Shown in pieces: positions 11,851-22,539 of a stretch of 64,000 nucleotides of DNA. Position 1 is the stretch's first letter; the number at the start of each line of letters is the position of its first letter. The position numbers were made by a program, and so were the translations under genes. The notes below the pieces were generated by a model. That model saw only the letters and a program-made list of their open reading frames with translations. It ran no database searches and was not told the DNA's origin. Location of the stretch: positions 291,826-355,825 of the forward strand of contig NW_005179363.1 of the NCBI RefSeq assembly GCF_000350225.1. The letters are read 5' to 3'. Source of the stretch: Chondrus crispus. Lineage: Eukaryota > Rhodophyta > Florideophyceae > Gigartinales > Gigartinaceae.

Positions 11851-12547
11851 TTATTGCTTTTGCGAAAGCTTTCGGAAGTGAGGGACCCGGAGATCACACT
11901 CAATCTCGGTGAATATAATATTGATTTCGGTGAGGATGGAGGTGTCAAAGAGCTTTCCCAGGCCTGTGAGTATCCTCTTGCGTTCTTCGGGGAACGCATC
12001 TTGGATAATATTATCTACATAAGATCCTGACAGGCTGACTAGCCGCCCTGCGATCCTTCTGAAGAACAAAGAGAAGTCACCAGTGGATTATTGTATGCTT
12101 TAGCGAGTGAGATGGTGACGGGTAAGCGTCTCAAGCCAGTAGTCCCTGGAGTCGCTGAGGCCGTAGAGCGAAAGCAGGATTTGTATGAGTTCATTGCTCA
12201 TTGGCGAGTTCGAGGACATCGGAGCGGGTGAACATTTTCCAGTGTAGTGCACAACCTGCCAAAAGGTATGCCTGACGTACGTCGCACGAGCAAATTTAGA
12301 GGCCTAGAATTGTGACAAGGGCAAGGATCATGCGCATGGAAAAGTGGCGGAGGCTGTTAAGATTATGCACAAGTGCCTTCTGCATGCGATGCATGTGTCC
12401 ACCTAGGAAAAAGCGTGCTTTGTGCTTCTCGGTACCGTCCTTGTGCTTAATCGAAAGTCCATTTACAGATGGGATGATGTTGGGTTTCGGTCCTGCTTCC
12501 TCTCGAAGGGCTATCCTGGAAGTGCCTTTGTCGATCAGGCCTGGCAT
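11851..12547 (-). pseudogene. copia reverse transcriptase remnant
   Basis: The N-terminal part (12547-12296) contains NGLSIKHKDGTEKHKARFFLGGH, typical of the start of the RVT_2 domain, where a K-AR-V-QG block is expected. The catalytic region (12069-11851) has GSYVDNIIQDAF, in which the YVDD active site reads YVDN. The loss of the second Asp, together with frame changes between the two parts, means no activity. Confidence 0.7.
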
Positions 12548-12563
12548 TTCTTGGCGTTTTGCT

Positions 12564-13345
12564 TCATCGAAGAGATAACACCGCAGATATGTAGGGTGGA
12601 ATAGGTTGGTGTGTAGAACTCAAGCCGAATTGTGTTGGAGATCGTGAGTGGCAACGGAAGGCGCTCTGTCTGGTTGCGGTTCTGTGATTGCGCGTTTCAC
12701 CTGAGCGAGGTTGAAGAGCTTTGCGCCTGTTCAATCTCCGATATGGATTTGGAGATGTTTGCCCGTGACTTCTGCAATCATGTGTAGTCCCGTATACGAC
12801 TTGAGGCCGTCTCGATATACGTACACGGACATGCCCAGTAGCAGAGAGTACTATGAGCATTGGGGCAGGCGTTTTCGGAGACCGACATTTACACGAGATT
12901 GAGAGACCAGGTTCTCGTATTCTTGTCGAGCGGCGGCCACAGCTTGAATACGGGCGGTACTGGTGGGATATTTCCGTTGAGCTGGTCGCACTGGCCGTTG
13001 TAGGACGCCGAAGATTAAGAGTGACGGAACGAGGCCAATTTGGTCCTAAACTGTCGTTCATTGATTTGACGGCCATGGAGATTACAAAGTCACCGGGTGG
13101 AGTGTTGTAGTCTTTTCGTACCTTGTGGCATATTTTGCCGAGCGTTTCATGATATAGCTCATCTGCTCCGAGTGAATTGTGGATCTCGATGCCTGTGTGA
13201 AGAAGAGTAATGGAGGAGGCGTCACGGGCTTCTGCCCACTCGGAAGATATGAACAATGATCCCTGATCGGTGAGAATCGATTCTGGAAGTTCGATGTAAA
13301 GAGCTGACCCGGCTTTGAAGAAGGTGTTCCATACAGTTCCGACAT
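12564..13345 (-). pseudogene. copia integrase core remnant
   Basis: Read across two frames, LTDQGSLFISSEWAEARD (about 13300-13220) gives the second catalytic Asp. A stretch GIEIHNSLGADELYHETLGK then follows, with AVKSMNDSLGPN after it. This block is typical of LTR-retroelement integrases, where the third acid falls in the E of the ADELYH region. The 3' part of the frame (toward 12564) is out of frame and noise-like. Confidence 0.65.
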
Positions 13346-13584
13346 CGAGGGCGGGAAGGAAGGCGCTGAACTGAATCCTGTCCCTGAATCTACGATATGC
13401 AGGACCGGTCTCTGCTTAGGGGTATCGTCGCTGAGATACCTTATGTCTACCAGGATCCCATGGTTGAATTAGAGCGTTTCTGTGTCTGATATTGAATCTC
13501 AGCGTGCGTGGTGCATGAATGTCACACGCCTGGCATTTTGTCGCTATGTTCTCCAATATCGCTCTCGTGTTCGCACGTGGGTCG

Positions 13585-14040
13585 TCAGGGTTTGCACGCC
13601 GAAGGATGTTGTACAAATCCTGTACGCTGGGGGCACCATGTGTCTATGTAGACGTTGCCGTTAGTTTCTCGTGTAATAGGTACACTTGAAAGTGTCCCAG
13701 CGTAGGTAGGCGTGTCCGTAGGCCCGAAACACCGGCAAGGACGATTTCCACGGAAGCACTGAAGTTTTTTCGCGACCGTTAAAAGTTTCAAGCCGAACTT
13801 ATCCGTAGGGTCGAGACCTACGAGCAGTGGTACATCTTGTTGTACGACGTCCACGCTAAATTGTATTAGGGACCCGTAGTTAGAATGAATATCTCCACCT
13901 TCCGAAGTAACTTTGAGTGCAGAGATGCAAAGCGAAATTGAGTAGAAGAACGTGAAATGCGAAGCTTGGTGTTGTATTTTGGCAATAAGCGCGTGCTTTT
14001 TGCATGCCAATGACTGAGCGCTGAGCCCCCGTATCGACAA
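13585..14040 (-). pseudogene. copia aspartic protease region remnant
   Basis: The clear portion is YGSLIQFSVDVVQQDVPLLV followed by GLDPTDKFGLKLL, which corresponds to the C-terminal half of retroelement proteases (hydrophobic strand, then LIGLDVLD). The DTGA-type active-site Asp lies upstream near 14040-14060 and is not clearly preserved. Confidence 0.55.
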
Positions 14041-14240
14041 CTGCGCCCAGGAACTGTTGTCTCTGCGTGAGACAAAGCCTCTTTATCTTTATTCTATTGC
14101 GGAGGTATGCGCCGATTGTGAATGTGGAGGCCTGTTTCAGCGCACAGAGTTGCCCTTGGCGCCGGCGCCGGGCGATGAGACGGGAGAGGAACTCAATATT
14201 TCATCGGTGTATGTGCGCGGGCGTTGCGGTGGCCTGTGAA

Positions 14241-15503
14241 CTAGCTCCAGCGCTTGGAGAACCTGTCCGCCGTTTGCGCTTTTGTGGCGCAGGTTGTGCA
14301 GGGAGCACGGGGATGGGCAGGGGCTGGGGCGGAGGGCGGAATGCGTGGCTGAGGGAGTGTTTTATGGGCTTTTGAGGCCTGAGGTTCTCCGAGCCAATCT
14401 GTACGGTGCCGCTGGAGTTTTTCTAGAATTCTTCCTCCCCTATTACTCACGCGCGTGAGAATCTGAGTCGACACCGTGAGCGTCGCTCTGCATGAGCTCC
14501 TCGAATATCGCTGCTGCGTCTTCTGCCGCCTCACCTGTGCTGTATTCAGGTTCATCATGAGAGATGAGGGCATCCACTGCGTTGCAAAGGTCTTGATCGC
14601 TGCCCCGTGTAAAGTTAACGTGGTAACTTTACCTCTGCGGGTGCGGTTCGGGTGCCTCCTCGATATTTGATGCGGGCGCGTACTGCTTCAGTCATGGAGT
14701 GCTTACAATTAGGGCATTCTTGACTTCAGTGCCCTTTCTGTCTGTAGAAGTCGTATCTTGTGCGGGCTTTTAGAGCCGCGAGCTCGGAACCAGATCGCCT
14801 GTGAGGTTTCTAGAATGGTCAGTATGTGTTTGCGCGAAGTCCTCGAGTTCGACGTTCGCGTGGGGGGTAGATCGCGGGCATATTGAGATACAAAAAAGGC
14901 GATGGCAGGTGGCTGCTGTGAGTACGCATTCTAAAAATTGGACAGTGGCCTGCTGTGCCGTTTTTTGCTCGCGATGTAAGCAATAACTGCTGTAGAAAGT
15001 GCAGTAAAGCAGGCAGAGTAAATCAACGTCTTACTGCCAGTCATTGGCAAGACCGCTGTGGCCCATTAATCGGTCTCTACGGCTCGGTGAAAGGCAAATA
15101 TGCGTTGGTTATCTCCTTGTCACGATTTACCACGTTTTAGCATGGGACCGATACGCTCGTGTGCAATTTGCAGTGAATTTGCCTCATCGCAGCTATGCAT
15201 GTGCATAATTTCGCGCAAGTTAATAGAGTTCAGTAGTTTGCGCGCTTGCGTGCGCATAAGGTTTGAATCGAAGCGATCTTCGAGGGCTTGAAAGGCTGCA
15301 GTTATGCTAATACGATTCCCACGTTTGTTGTCAAAGTAGTAGCGACGGGCGTATATTTTCAGACAGTGATAAAGGATGTCGGTTGCTTCGGTAGGATCGA
15401 CGAGATACTGCCAAATAGAGGCCGCACACATATCTTTCGTTGTCACCAGATCTGTCCCAGAATGCGGGGTGCCTGAAAATTTGTGCATGTCGTTTACGAG
15501 CAT
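14241..15503 (-). pseudogene. copia gag region remnant
   Basis: The best segment (15503-15120) reads as a capsid-like helical protein beginning MLVNDMHKFSGTPHSGTDL. At about 14760-14700 a decayed zinc knuckle can be seen (YDFYRQKGH then QECPNCKH), consistent with a former CCHC motif. The 14573-14241 stretch is Pro-rich. It is broken by stops throughout. Confidence 0.55.
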
Positions 15504-16408
15504 AGCCGCGTTTTGCTTGTCTTTAGATGCTTGAGTTTCTGTGAGGCTTCGGAGATGAGGGTGTTATGGCGAAATGTTCCCGGTCCGTGTGTCGGTGCCG
15601 GGGGGAGCCTCAGATCTTGGAAGCGTGGTGGGAATCGGGCCTTTGCTGCGGGGGGAAATCGAGTTTCCTGGGGGAGAGACGGGCCGAGAGTCTTTGGATG
15701 GGAGCAGTACCCCGAATTGAAGTGGCGCGTGGTACCGCGGCCCATTTGTCGTTCTGGGGAGTCTTGATAGGCTAAATTACCGTGGACAATGTTGTCCAAT
15801 TGTCCAATTCAGTGTAATCATGTTCATGCAAGGGGTGATGTGAAGCCTGACCAGTAGGACTGACCAAAGTCCTGTGGTGGTGGTACATCTGTAGGACCTC
15901 ATGGAGCTCTGGGCTGTTGGGCGCCGAAAGCAAATTCATCGTGTGCGGTGTGATTGTTCTTCTCACCTTCCTCTGACTGCAAATCCGAGTACTAACATGA
16001 TATTTCGCAGTACGAAGAACTGGCGGCTTGAATACAACACTTCTGTTTGTGATAAGACTGTTATGTCAGAAGCAGATTTGTCAATCTCGGCGCCTTCGTC
16101 TCTTGAGTCAGAACTATAGGGGGTTTCGTTCTGTCACGTGAATCATCGACTATCCCGTCACGTTTTTGAGAAAGGTTTGCAATCTCTCTCATGACCTTGG
16201 CATGCTTGCCATGAACTGATGGGGTTCTTCCTACTGCCTTTAATGCCCATCTGCTGCGCTGCGGAACCGGATGCCGCTTGGTATCTTCGACTGAACAGTC
16301 GCGAATACCCAACGCCATTTAGATTCTGAACCATTCCAAATCACATGATTGGGAATGGTTTAGATACCAATGAATGTTTGTAGTGAACCGATACACCTTA
16401 CTTCCATG

Positions 16409-17506
16409 TGATGTTGTCGCGCGGGTTAGGGAGGCGGGGTGGTTGTTGGTGTCCCTGAGTGTCCTCTCTGTATCATAAACACCCCCAACGAAGAGGGGTG
16501 CATGCATAGTCCCGGAAGACCCGATCGGAAGAGAGAAAACGGGGGAAGCACAAACAGCCACGGACCCGGGAAGCGGGCCCGCGTAGCGTGGTAGAGCGGG
16601 ACAGATGAGGACACGCGCACGCGTGGGCCGATCTACGCCTCGGCGCCACGGAGCAGCGCTGGGTGACGTACCAGCGCTGACGGGCGGAGGCGGATCTAGG
16701 CTCGCTCGCGTACTCGCGTGTCCTCTACCCGCTTGGCTCCGTCTAAACGCGCGCTAAAAGGAAGGCGCGCATGTAGGATAAGCTGGCGGACGGACGTTGG
16801 CAGAAGTTTGTGGGCAAGTCCGTGCTTGGCCCCCTTCCTTACCGTCGGTCCGCTGGCGTATTGAATATACAAAGCAACTTACCATAACACTACAGTAGCC
16901 CGAGTCGGCCTGCCCTGTAACGCTGTCAGCCGTCGGCGCTGACAGCACACTTGTGCGTCGCGCAAATTACACGTGGGTATGCACGCCGCACACACGTGTA
17001 CTACACGTTTACACGTGGGGTAGAACTGTAGAGCGTTGGGCTCTACAGTAGCTGATCCCATCCTGATCTAATCTAAATTAAAGCCCCCAGAGGGCGCGGT
17101 TGTACTACACCCTCGTAGAACTGACGGGGGCAACAATGACTGCCCGTTTCGTATGAAGGAGACACGGCGAGGGATAGAGCGAGGTGCTTGTAGTTCTATT
17201 CGGCCACCCGTAGAACAGGTCGGACTGGCGATGACTCAATATGTGAGGGGGTCTGCTTTATCTTTGTGACGATCTTGCTTCCCCTCTATCTTTGAAGAGG
17301 AGCTCGCTAGCTATGTCCAATCATCGATGCCGCGGCGGTGACCATCTCATCTACAGTGAGGTGGGATCGCGGACAGTGCTGGCTGTACGGGTGTCAATCG
17401 TGTGAATATCACACAATTGTGCGAGCTGGGCACGTGTGACGTGGTGTGCAGTGTGAGGGTGGACAACAGAAAGGGAGGATGGCGTGTTGGGCAAGCCTGT
17501 TCAATA
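16409..17506 (-). repeat. Right (5') LTR of the copia element, interrupted
   Basis: 16409-16468 and 17110-17506 together equal the 452-bp left LTR. The solo LTR at 16469-17109 lies between them. The outer end reads TTCAATA instead of TTGAACA, a point change in the canonical CA terminus, and is followed by the GTATG duplication. Confidence 0.85.
16469..17109 (+). mobile_element. Solo LTR, family A copy 3, nested in the copia LTR
   Basis: It starts TGTATCATAAACACCCCC and ends TGTACTACA. The flanks are CTCTC (16464-16468) and CCCTC (17110-17114). The uninterrupted copia LTR at about 10640 reads CCCTC once at this place, so the duplication is real with one later mutation. It is younger than the copia element. 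Confidence 0.85.
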
Positions 17507-17978
17507 GTATGATCCCTTGCTGATAGTCACGGCTGCATGTTTTTATTATTTAACGATTTGAGCACGTTTACGTGAGACTTGCGCATATAAGTGTTTGTGT
17601 TAATCACTTTGAGAACCAAAAGGAGAGTGGCAACAGGAAGAGAACCCTTTCGTTCTCCTTTGGGCTACTTTTTTTACTCGCAACAAGCGAAACGAAAATG
17701 AAAGAGATTATTGTTCATCAATACTGATGACGGTGTTAAGCTTCGATGTAATTGTGGCACCCATCCCCATGTGCACACTAGCCACGAAGCATTTCACTGT
17801 GTCTCATGTGGGAACAGTAGTGATGGGAGGAGGGGTAGAAGAACAACAAACAAATACAGAAAGTGTAACGTGCCTTTATATATGAAACCACGTGGTAATG
17901 AACGGAGGAGCTGCAGGGAAATTTGGAATGAAACAAAACCCATTAGAGCCAAGGCGAAAGGTAATTGCTACGGAAGAG
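17507..17978 (+). pseudogene. DDE-YqaJ transposon, copy c: C-terminal zinc ribbon
   Basis: After the copia insertion, copy c continues as a Cys-rich C-terminus. RLLFINTDDGVKLRCN is followed by CVSCGNSSDGRRGRRTTNKYRKCNV and later NERRSCREIWNETKPI. This aligns with RLGFFNRPEGIQLRLN...CSLCG...KCTQC...RRSCWDLWYSTKSL of copy d (29013-28700). The pattern of paired Cys residues resembles the zinc ribbon at the end of piggyBac-type transposases. The frame runs on into the G3 LTR at 17979. Confidence 0.65.
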
Positions 17979-18196
17979 TGACCACCGGCACACCCCAACA
18001 ATTTGACGAGGGGCTAATACCAAAGATACTAAACAATTGTGCAGGCACTGATGCCTCTTTAATGTTTCGATCGTCAGCGTACTAATAGCCGCCTCGTCCC
18101 GCCTCACGTATGTCGCTGCAGTGATAGCCAGATGCGTGCGATTCTAGGTGCTTGCGTCCCGAAGAGCTCTGTTTCGTGTCACTTACTCTCTGGTCA
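17979..18196 (-). repeat. Left (3') LTR of G3
   Basis: 218 bp from TGACCACCGGCACACC to CTCTGGTCA. It matches 27279-28120 once the 618-bp solo LTR in the latter is removed. It cuts off the C-terminus of transposon copy c. Confidence 0.75.
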
Positions 18197-18350
18197 TCGG
18201 TTGCATACAAGATCAACTACAAACCTAAGTAGCACCATATACAGGAGGTACGAACTGAGTAATGTACCGCACCTTACTCTGCTACTAAATTTGGACATCC
18301 CTATAATATGCCCCCTCACCAAACTTCCTGATAGAACAGCCTCTAGCGAT

Positions 18351-18671
18351 TTATCTCGCGGCCACAGTCCCTCGTGGTTCGTGACTATCATCTGTCCCTG
18401 AACCATTACTAGTTTCTGGTGTGCTTTTTACGTGTGCTACAAGGTCAGTTTTGTTGCAAGTGTTTAGGAACGCCTGTAAGGCCTCAGGGACATCCTGATA
18501 CAACTCTTCGAACAGGTGCCACGTAAAATCGCATTTGTCGGGGAGGCCAACCCACTGTGTCAGCACCATAAGCACGATATCGCCCTCTGCGATGTGAACA
18601 AATTTCTCAATTTCTTCATACTTCGCTTCGGAGTACTCAGCATGAAGACAGATTCCTTCAGAAGAGGGCAA
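18351..18671 (-). pseudogene. G3 chromodomain remnant
   Basis: The frame reads EIEKFVHIAEGDIVLMVLTQW, then VGLPDKCDFTWHLFEELYQD and VPEALQAFL, the usual form of an algal or oomycete gypsy chromodomain (aromatic cage Trp in QWVGL and TWHLF). In chromoviruses this domain targets integration to histone marks. It ends shortly before the 3' LTR, as expected. Confidence 0.7.
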
Positions 18672-18850
18672 ACCAAAGGCACGAAGGGAAAGAAGGCGCT
18701 GAGGTGGTGGCTTGGATAGACAATGAAAGGCACGAAGGTAAGGAGGTAGCAGCAGTGGTGGCTCGGAGGCCCAACGGAAGGCACGAAGGGAAAAAGGGGG
18801 CGCTGAGGTGGTGGCTCAGAGGGCCAACGGAAGGCACAAATGAAAAGCTG
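18655..18850 (-). repeat. Minisatellite-like repeat inside G3
   Basis: About four imperfect units of 55-60 bp, each containing GGCACGAAGGG and GAGGTGGTGGCT. They lie between the integrase and the chromodomain. On the minus strand they would encode a Pro/Phe-rich repeat of about 19 residues (PFVPLVCP-like), probably a late expansion in a dead element. Confidence 0.65.
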
Positions 18851-19558
18851 GAGGGATGAGATAGAGCGCCGGAGGCATGAAGGTTCGGTGGCGACGTAGA
18901 ATAAGTAGCATAGAAGGAGGAGACCGGCGGCGTGGAACAAGGCGGGAGAAGAAGGAGGAGGAGACCAGGACATCAAGTGGACTCTCGACGAGCGGTGAGC
19001 ATCGGGTGGACTCCTGAGTAGCTAAGTGGATTCTCGGCGACAGCTTCAGATTCAGTAAACGTTTGGTTTGACAGTGCCCAAGAGGCCGGGCACAACAGCA
19101 CGGTATGCTATTGGACGTGTAGCATGAACTGTCCTAAACTTGTTTTCTACCATGCTCTGTACCAAATACACAACATCTGAAAGGACTTTCGTGACTCTAC
19201 GTGGACCCAGCCTTTTTAAGAATGCTTATGGCCCTTATCTTGTGCCTGACGGACCAGATCAAACTCTCCCATAGCAAAACTTGCACTGATAACATTTGTC
19301 ATCTCATTATGCTTCTGAATCTTTTGTTGCATTGTCTAGTAGTCCGCTCAGATACATCGTTATGCATCCCTTGTAGTACTTCCTGAAATGAGTCAATGTT
19401 CAGAAGCGGTTGTGTCTTGCTTCTGGCCATGGTATCCGATTCCGCATCGTCTGCTGGGTGTAGCAGAAACCGTAGTGGTACAGAAACAGGGCGCAGGCCT
19501 CCTCTAACGGAGACAGGTAAATTCCATATTTGTTCTTGCTCAAGCTGACAAGAGGTGA

Positions 19559-20136
19559 TCAGTTCAGAGTAACCTGCACCACTGAAACAGTGCGAGGCCA
19601 GTCGGTCGGTCCGAGACTAAATTCGGAGAGCAGCGCCCTGAAAGTCATCACAACTCCCCTCAGGCATCTTTCTACGGTGCCGTTTTCCCATGGTGAGTGC
19701 GCAACCACCAACTGGTGTTTGATGGCAAAGTCACTTGCTAAGCTGGCGATCACTGGATTCTTGAAATTACTGGCCTGGTCACTGACCGAAAATGACATAA
19801 AACCAAACGTTGAAATCCATTTTCTCAATACCAAGGCAGTGGTGTCCGCATCTGCGAACTTACGAGGCCATAACCATGTATACCGTTCAATATCATCTCG
19901 GAGCAGAAGAGTATACTTGCAGTCGTCTGCTCCTACCCCACAGTAAAATTAGTCAAAGTGTAAGACTTCAAAAGGTCTTCTTCTGTGTAACGTAATCGAC
20001 AGGGGCCGAGGGATCCTGTTCCAGCCCTGGAGGTGGTAATGGGAATGTAAGCAGCAACAAACGCCTTACAGTCATCCTTCATTCCAATCCAAGTAGACTG
20101 CTGCTTAAGATCATCCACGGTCGCTTCGCATTCCAT
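19559..20136 (-). pseudogene. G3 integrase remnant
   Basis: VSDQASNFKNPVIASLAS supplies the second catalytic Asp, and HSPWENGTVERCLRGVVMTFRALLSEF the Glu. The upstream frame (20136-19933) carries the region between zinc finger and core. The parts lie in different frames. Confidence 0.65.
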
Positions 20137-20258
20137 ATATACAGCTAAATCGCAGTGTGCCTCACAAGTACAGAAAGCTGCAGACCTGTATCTTGTTCAG
20201 GGATATATATATTTCCATCCATTGTCCGCAGTCCATCCCTTTTTCTGCTTTTTAAGTA

Positions 20259-21850
20259 TCAGGCGTGGGGATACTTTCGCTGAGAATCTTCCATCCGCTC
20301 AAAAGTTGGCCAACTAAAGACCTCCTGAGCTGGCGACGGCACAATGTCATGCTTCCTGAGCACTCTTCCAATGTACTTGACAGTCTTCATTCGCTTTCCT
20401 CTATATCCCTTGAACCATCGAGTGATCACGTCAGCCATGACGATTGACTCACCCGCTACATGTTCAATAATGTACTGAAACTGACCCATGTACAGGCCCC
20501 ATTTCTACACATTTGAAACTATGTGCCTGCGCAGATTGAGGTCTACTTTAGTCGGATTGTAGACGGACAGTAGGGTCCTGTGGTAAGTGAAGATGTGTTT
20601 GAAGTCATACGCGAACAAGTAGTCCAAACTCATCATGGTCTGAAAAATAGCATATGCTTCCTTCTCAAATGTGCTCCAGTTCCGCTGGTCTCCTTCAAAT
20701 GGAGAGCCAATGAAAGCCGCAAGTACCTGAGACTGCTCTTCTGTCGGGTTTCCCAGTTCTCTGTGCTGACAATGAGTCACTACTCTTGCCAAGTGCTCGT
20801 CCGATACATCAGTGTACAAGCATAATGCCTGCCCTTCTTTTCGATAAGCTAGAATGACATGTTGCTTGGGTTGGTCTGTTAAGGTTAAGGAAGAGGGCAC
20901 ACAATCCGGCCCCCAAGACAAACTCGACAACGGAATGGTCTTGATTGATCGGCGGGTGCGCTTTCCTGACCACTTGTATGCTTCCTCTAAGACTTCACGA
21001 AGAGGTTCAACCCGTGCAGCAAGGTCTGTCATTTCTTGAGACATCTACTGTTGGCAATGGATGTATTGACAGAGTTCTCCAGCAGTTTCCAGTATTGTGG
21101 CTTTCTGCATTCCACTCAGCCTCGTAGGGTCGACCTGGATCCCTGCTGCACTTGTCATACGACTGCACCACCTTACCTTTCGCTTGAAAACCCCACATTT
21201 GCGAGCAGAAAGTTTGAGACAACGTAAGCGAAAAATGACGAAAACGTTGTAATACTAGTAGTAACGCCTTCTCAGTCCAAGCATGGACGAGAAAATCATT
21301 AAAACATGCCACCAGATGTTTCCTAAGCTCTGCCAAGCATGGTTCTACCTTGATCTGAAAGTTAGGCGCACTCTTCGTGGCTCCCTGTGTTGTTATGGGT
21401 GGCATCCAAACCCCACTCCAAGGCATGAAGCTGTGAACGTCCTGGCTATCTTCGTGTAGCCCGAGTTATCAGTGGCCACTTGCCAAATCCATCTTTGCGA
21501 ATACAGTACTCTGTGCCACATCCTGTGGCTCGGAATCAATGTGCGGTATTGGACACAGAGTATCTTCAATCGCTCGGTTCACTGGGCGATATTCAAATGT
21601 CATTCAAAAGTTGGTCGGGGGTTCCCTCGGAACCAAAAAAGGGCTGTGGCCCAGCGTGCGTTCGGCTTCGGCGCGATAAAACCAAAATCGGGTAGCTTGG
21701 CTGTGTAAGAGGCGATAAAGGCACGCTGCCCAGAACTTTAACGCCTAGGCTTGGTGATGACAGGTTTCACACTGGGTTTCAAAGTGAGCGTTATTGGTTC
21801 GACATCAGCAGGTGGGTCATCTTTCAATCGCATCCGGAATATATCCCTAT
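20259..21850 (-). pseudogene. G3 reverse transcriptase/RNase H remnant
   Basis: RNase H is clear: LCLYTDVSDEHLARVVTHCQ, then FIGSPFEGDQRNWSTFEKEAYAIF and YTHHR-like FTYHRTLLSVYNPTK. The RT is weaker: SGVWMPPITTQGATKSAPNF and VACFNDFLVHAW, where the active-site box equivalent to WLDD in G1 and G2 has become CFND. It reaches the piggyBac insertion at about 21850. Confidence 0.65.
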
Positions 21851-22076
21851 CCCCTCCTCTGTATAGTGCCCACATCTAGGCACAAGCGAACAAAAATAAA
21901 TCGTACCTCTGATTCTGTTGTGAGTCAAGAGCGCAAACGTGGCAAAGGTACTGTTTACCCCACCGTGAGGGTAACGAAAAAAGCAAAATGCGAATGGTTT
22001 GACCACGGCTGAGATATGGTCCTTATTAATCACAAAACCCGTACTAAATCTAGCCGTTGAAGCAAATAATATTTGC

Positions 22077-22113
22077 AAATTCAAATGCTGCATATTATGC
22101 AGCATTTGAATTT
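22077..22113. repeat. Perfect 18-bp hairpin with 1-nt loop
   Basis: Positions 22077-22094 are exactly complementary to 22096-22113, around a single T at 22095. The arm begins AAATTCAAATGC. It lies in the 5' untranslated part of the piggyBac element. Confidence 0.9.
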
Positions 22114-22539
22114 GTACACACACCTCCCTACTTCTACTTCCGAGCTTTTCGCAAGCTCTTAAGATTGCCCGCATATTGAAAGCCAACCAGACCTTGAACG
22201 CGCACAGTTACGAAAAGGTCTGATGTCGAAGACGACATCCAGCCAAATATCTTAACAACTACGCCAACTCCAACTTATCATGTCGTGCGAAACGACGTCG
22301 GCCTCTACTCCCTTCCAATTACCCACTCTCACACTGCAAATGAAATAAACGACCAGGATGCTGAAGAGCCTGAAACAAACGCAATGTGCAGGAAGTAAAA
22401 AAGAGACCGGCCTCCTTTCCCAACTACAATACCTCAATTTAACCCTCTCATTTCCCAGAATAATCGGGCCTGTCGAAAGTCAAAACGACACTCCGAATTA
22501 GAATCACAACTCCAGCTCCTCTAAATGTATTTCAGCGTT

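Larger units (their letters stand above)
10590..17506 (-). mobile_element. Ty1/copia LTR retrotransposon, degenerate, TSD GTATG
   Basis: Left LTR 10590-11041 and right LTR 16409-17506 share the same sequence (for example GCGGGTTAGGG near one end and GCAAGCCTGTT near the other). Flanking GTATG at 10585-10589 and 17507-17511 match exactly, showing a single insertion. Domain remnants read on the minus strand, so the 5' LTR is on the right. The order from right to left is gag, protease, integrase, reverse transcriptase, RNase H. Integrase before RT is diagnostic of Ty1/copia. The right LTR is split by the solo LTR at 16469-17109. No convincing primer-binding site or polypurine tract was seen. Every domain is frameshifted, so the element is dead. 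Confidence 0.85.

Noticed and set aside
17979-18196. A MITE with TGACCA/TGGTCA ends
   Set aside because: The second copy sits at the other end of gypsy G3 in the same orientation, so the pair are LTRs of that element.
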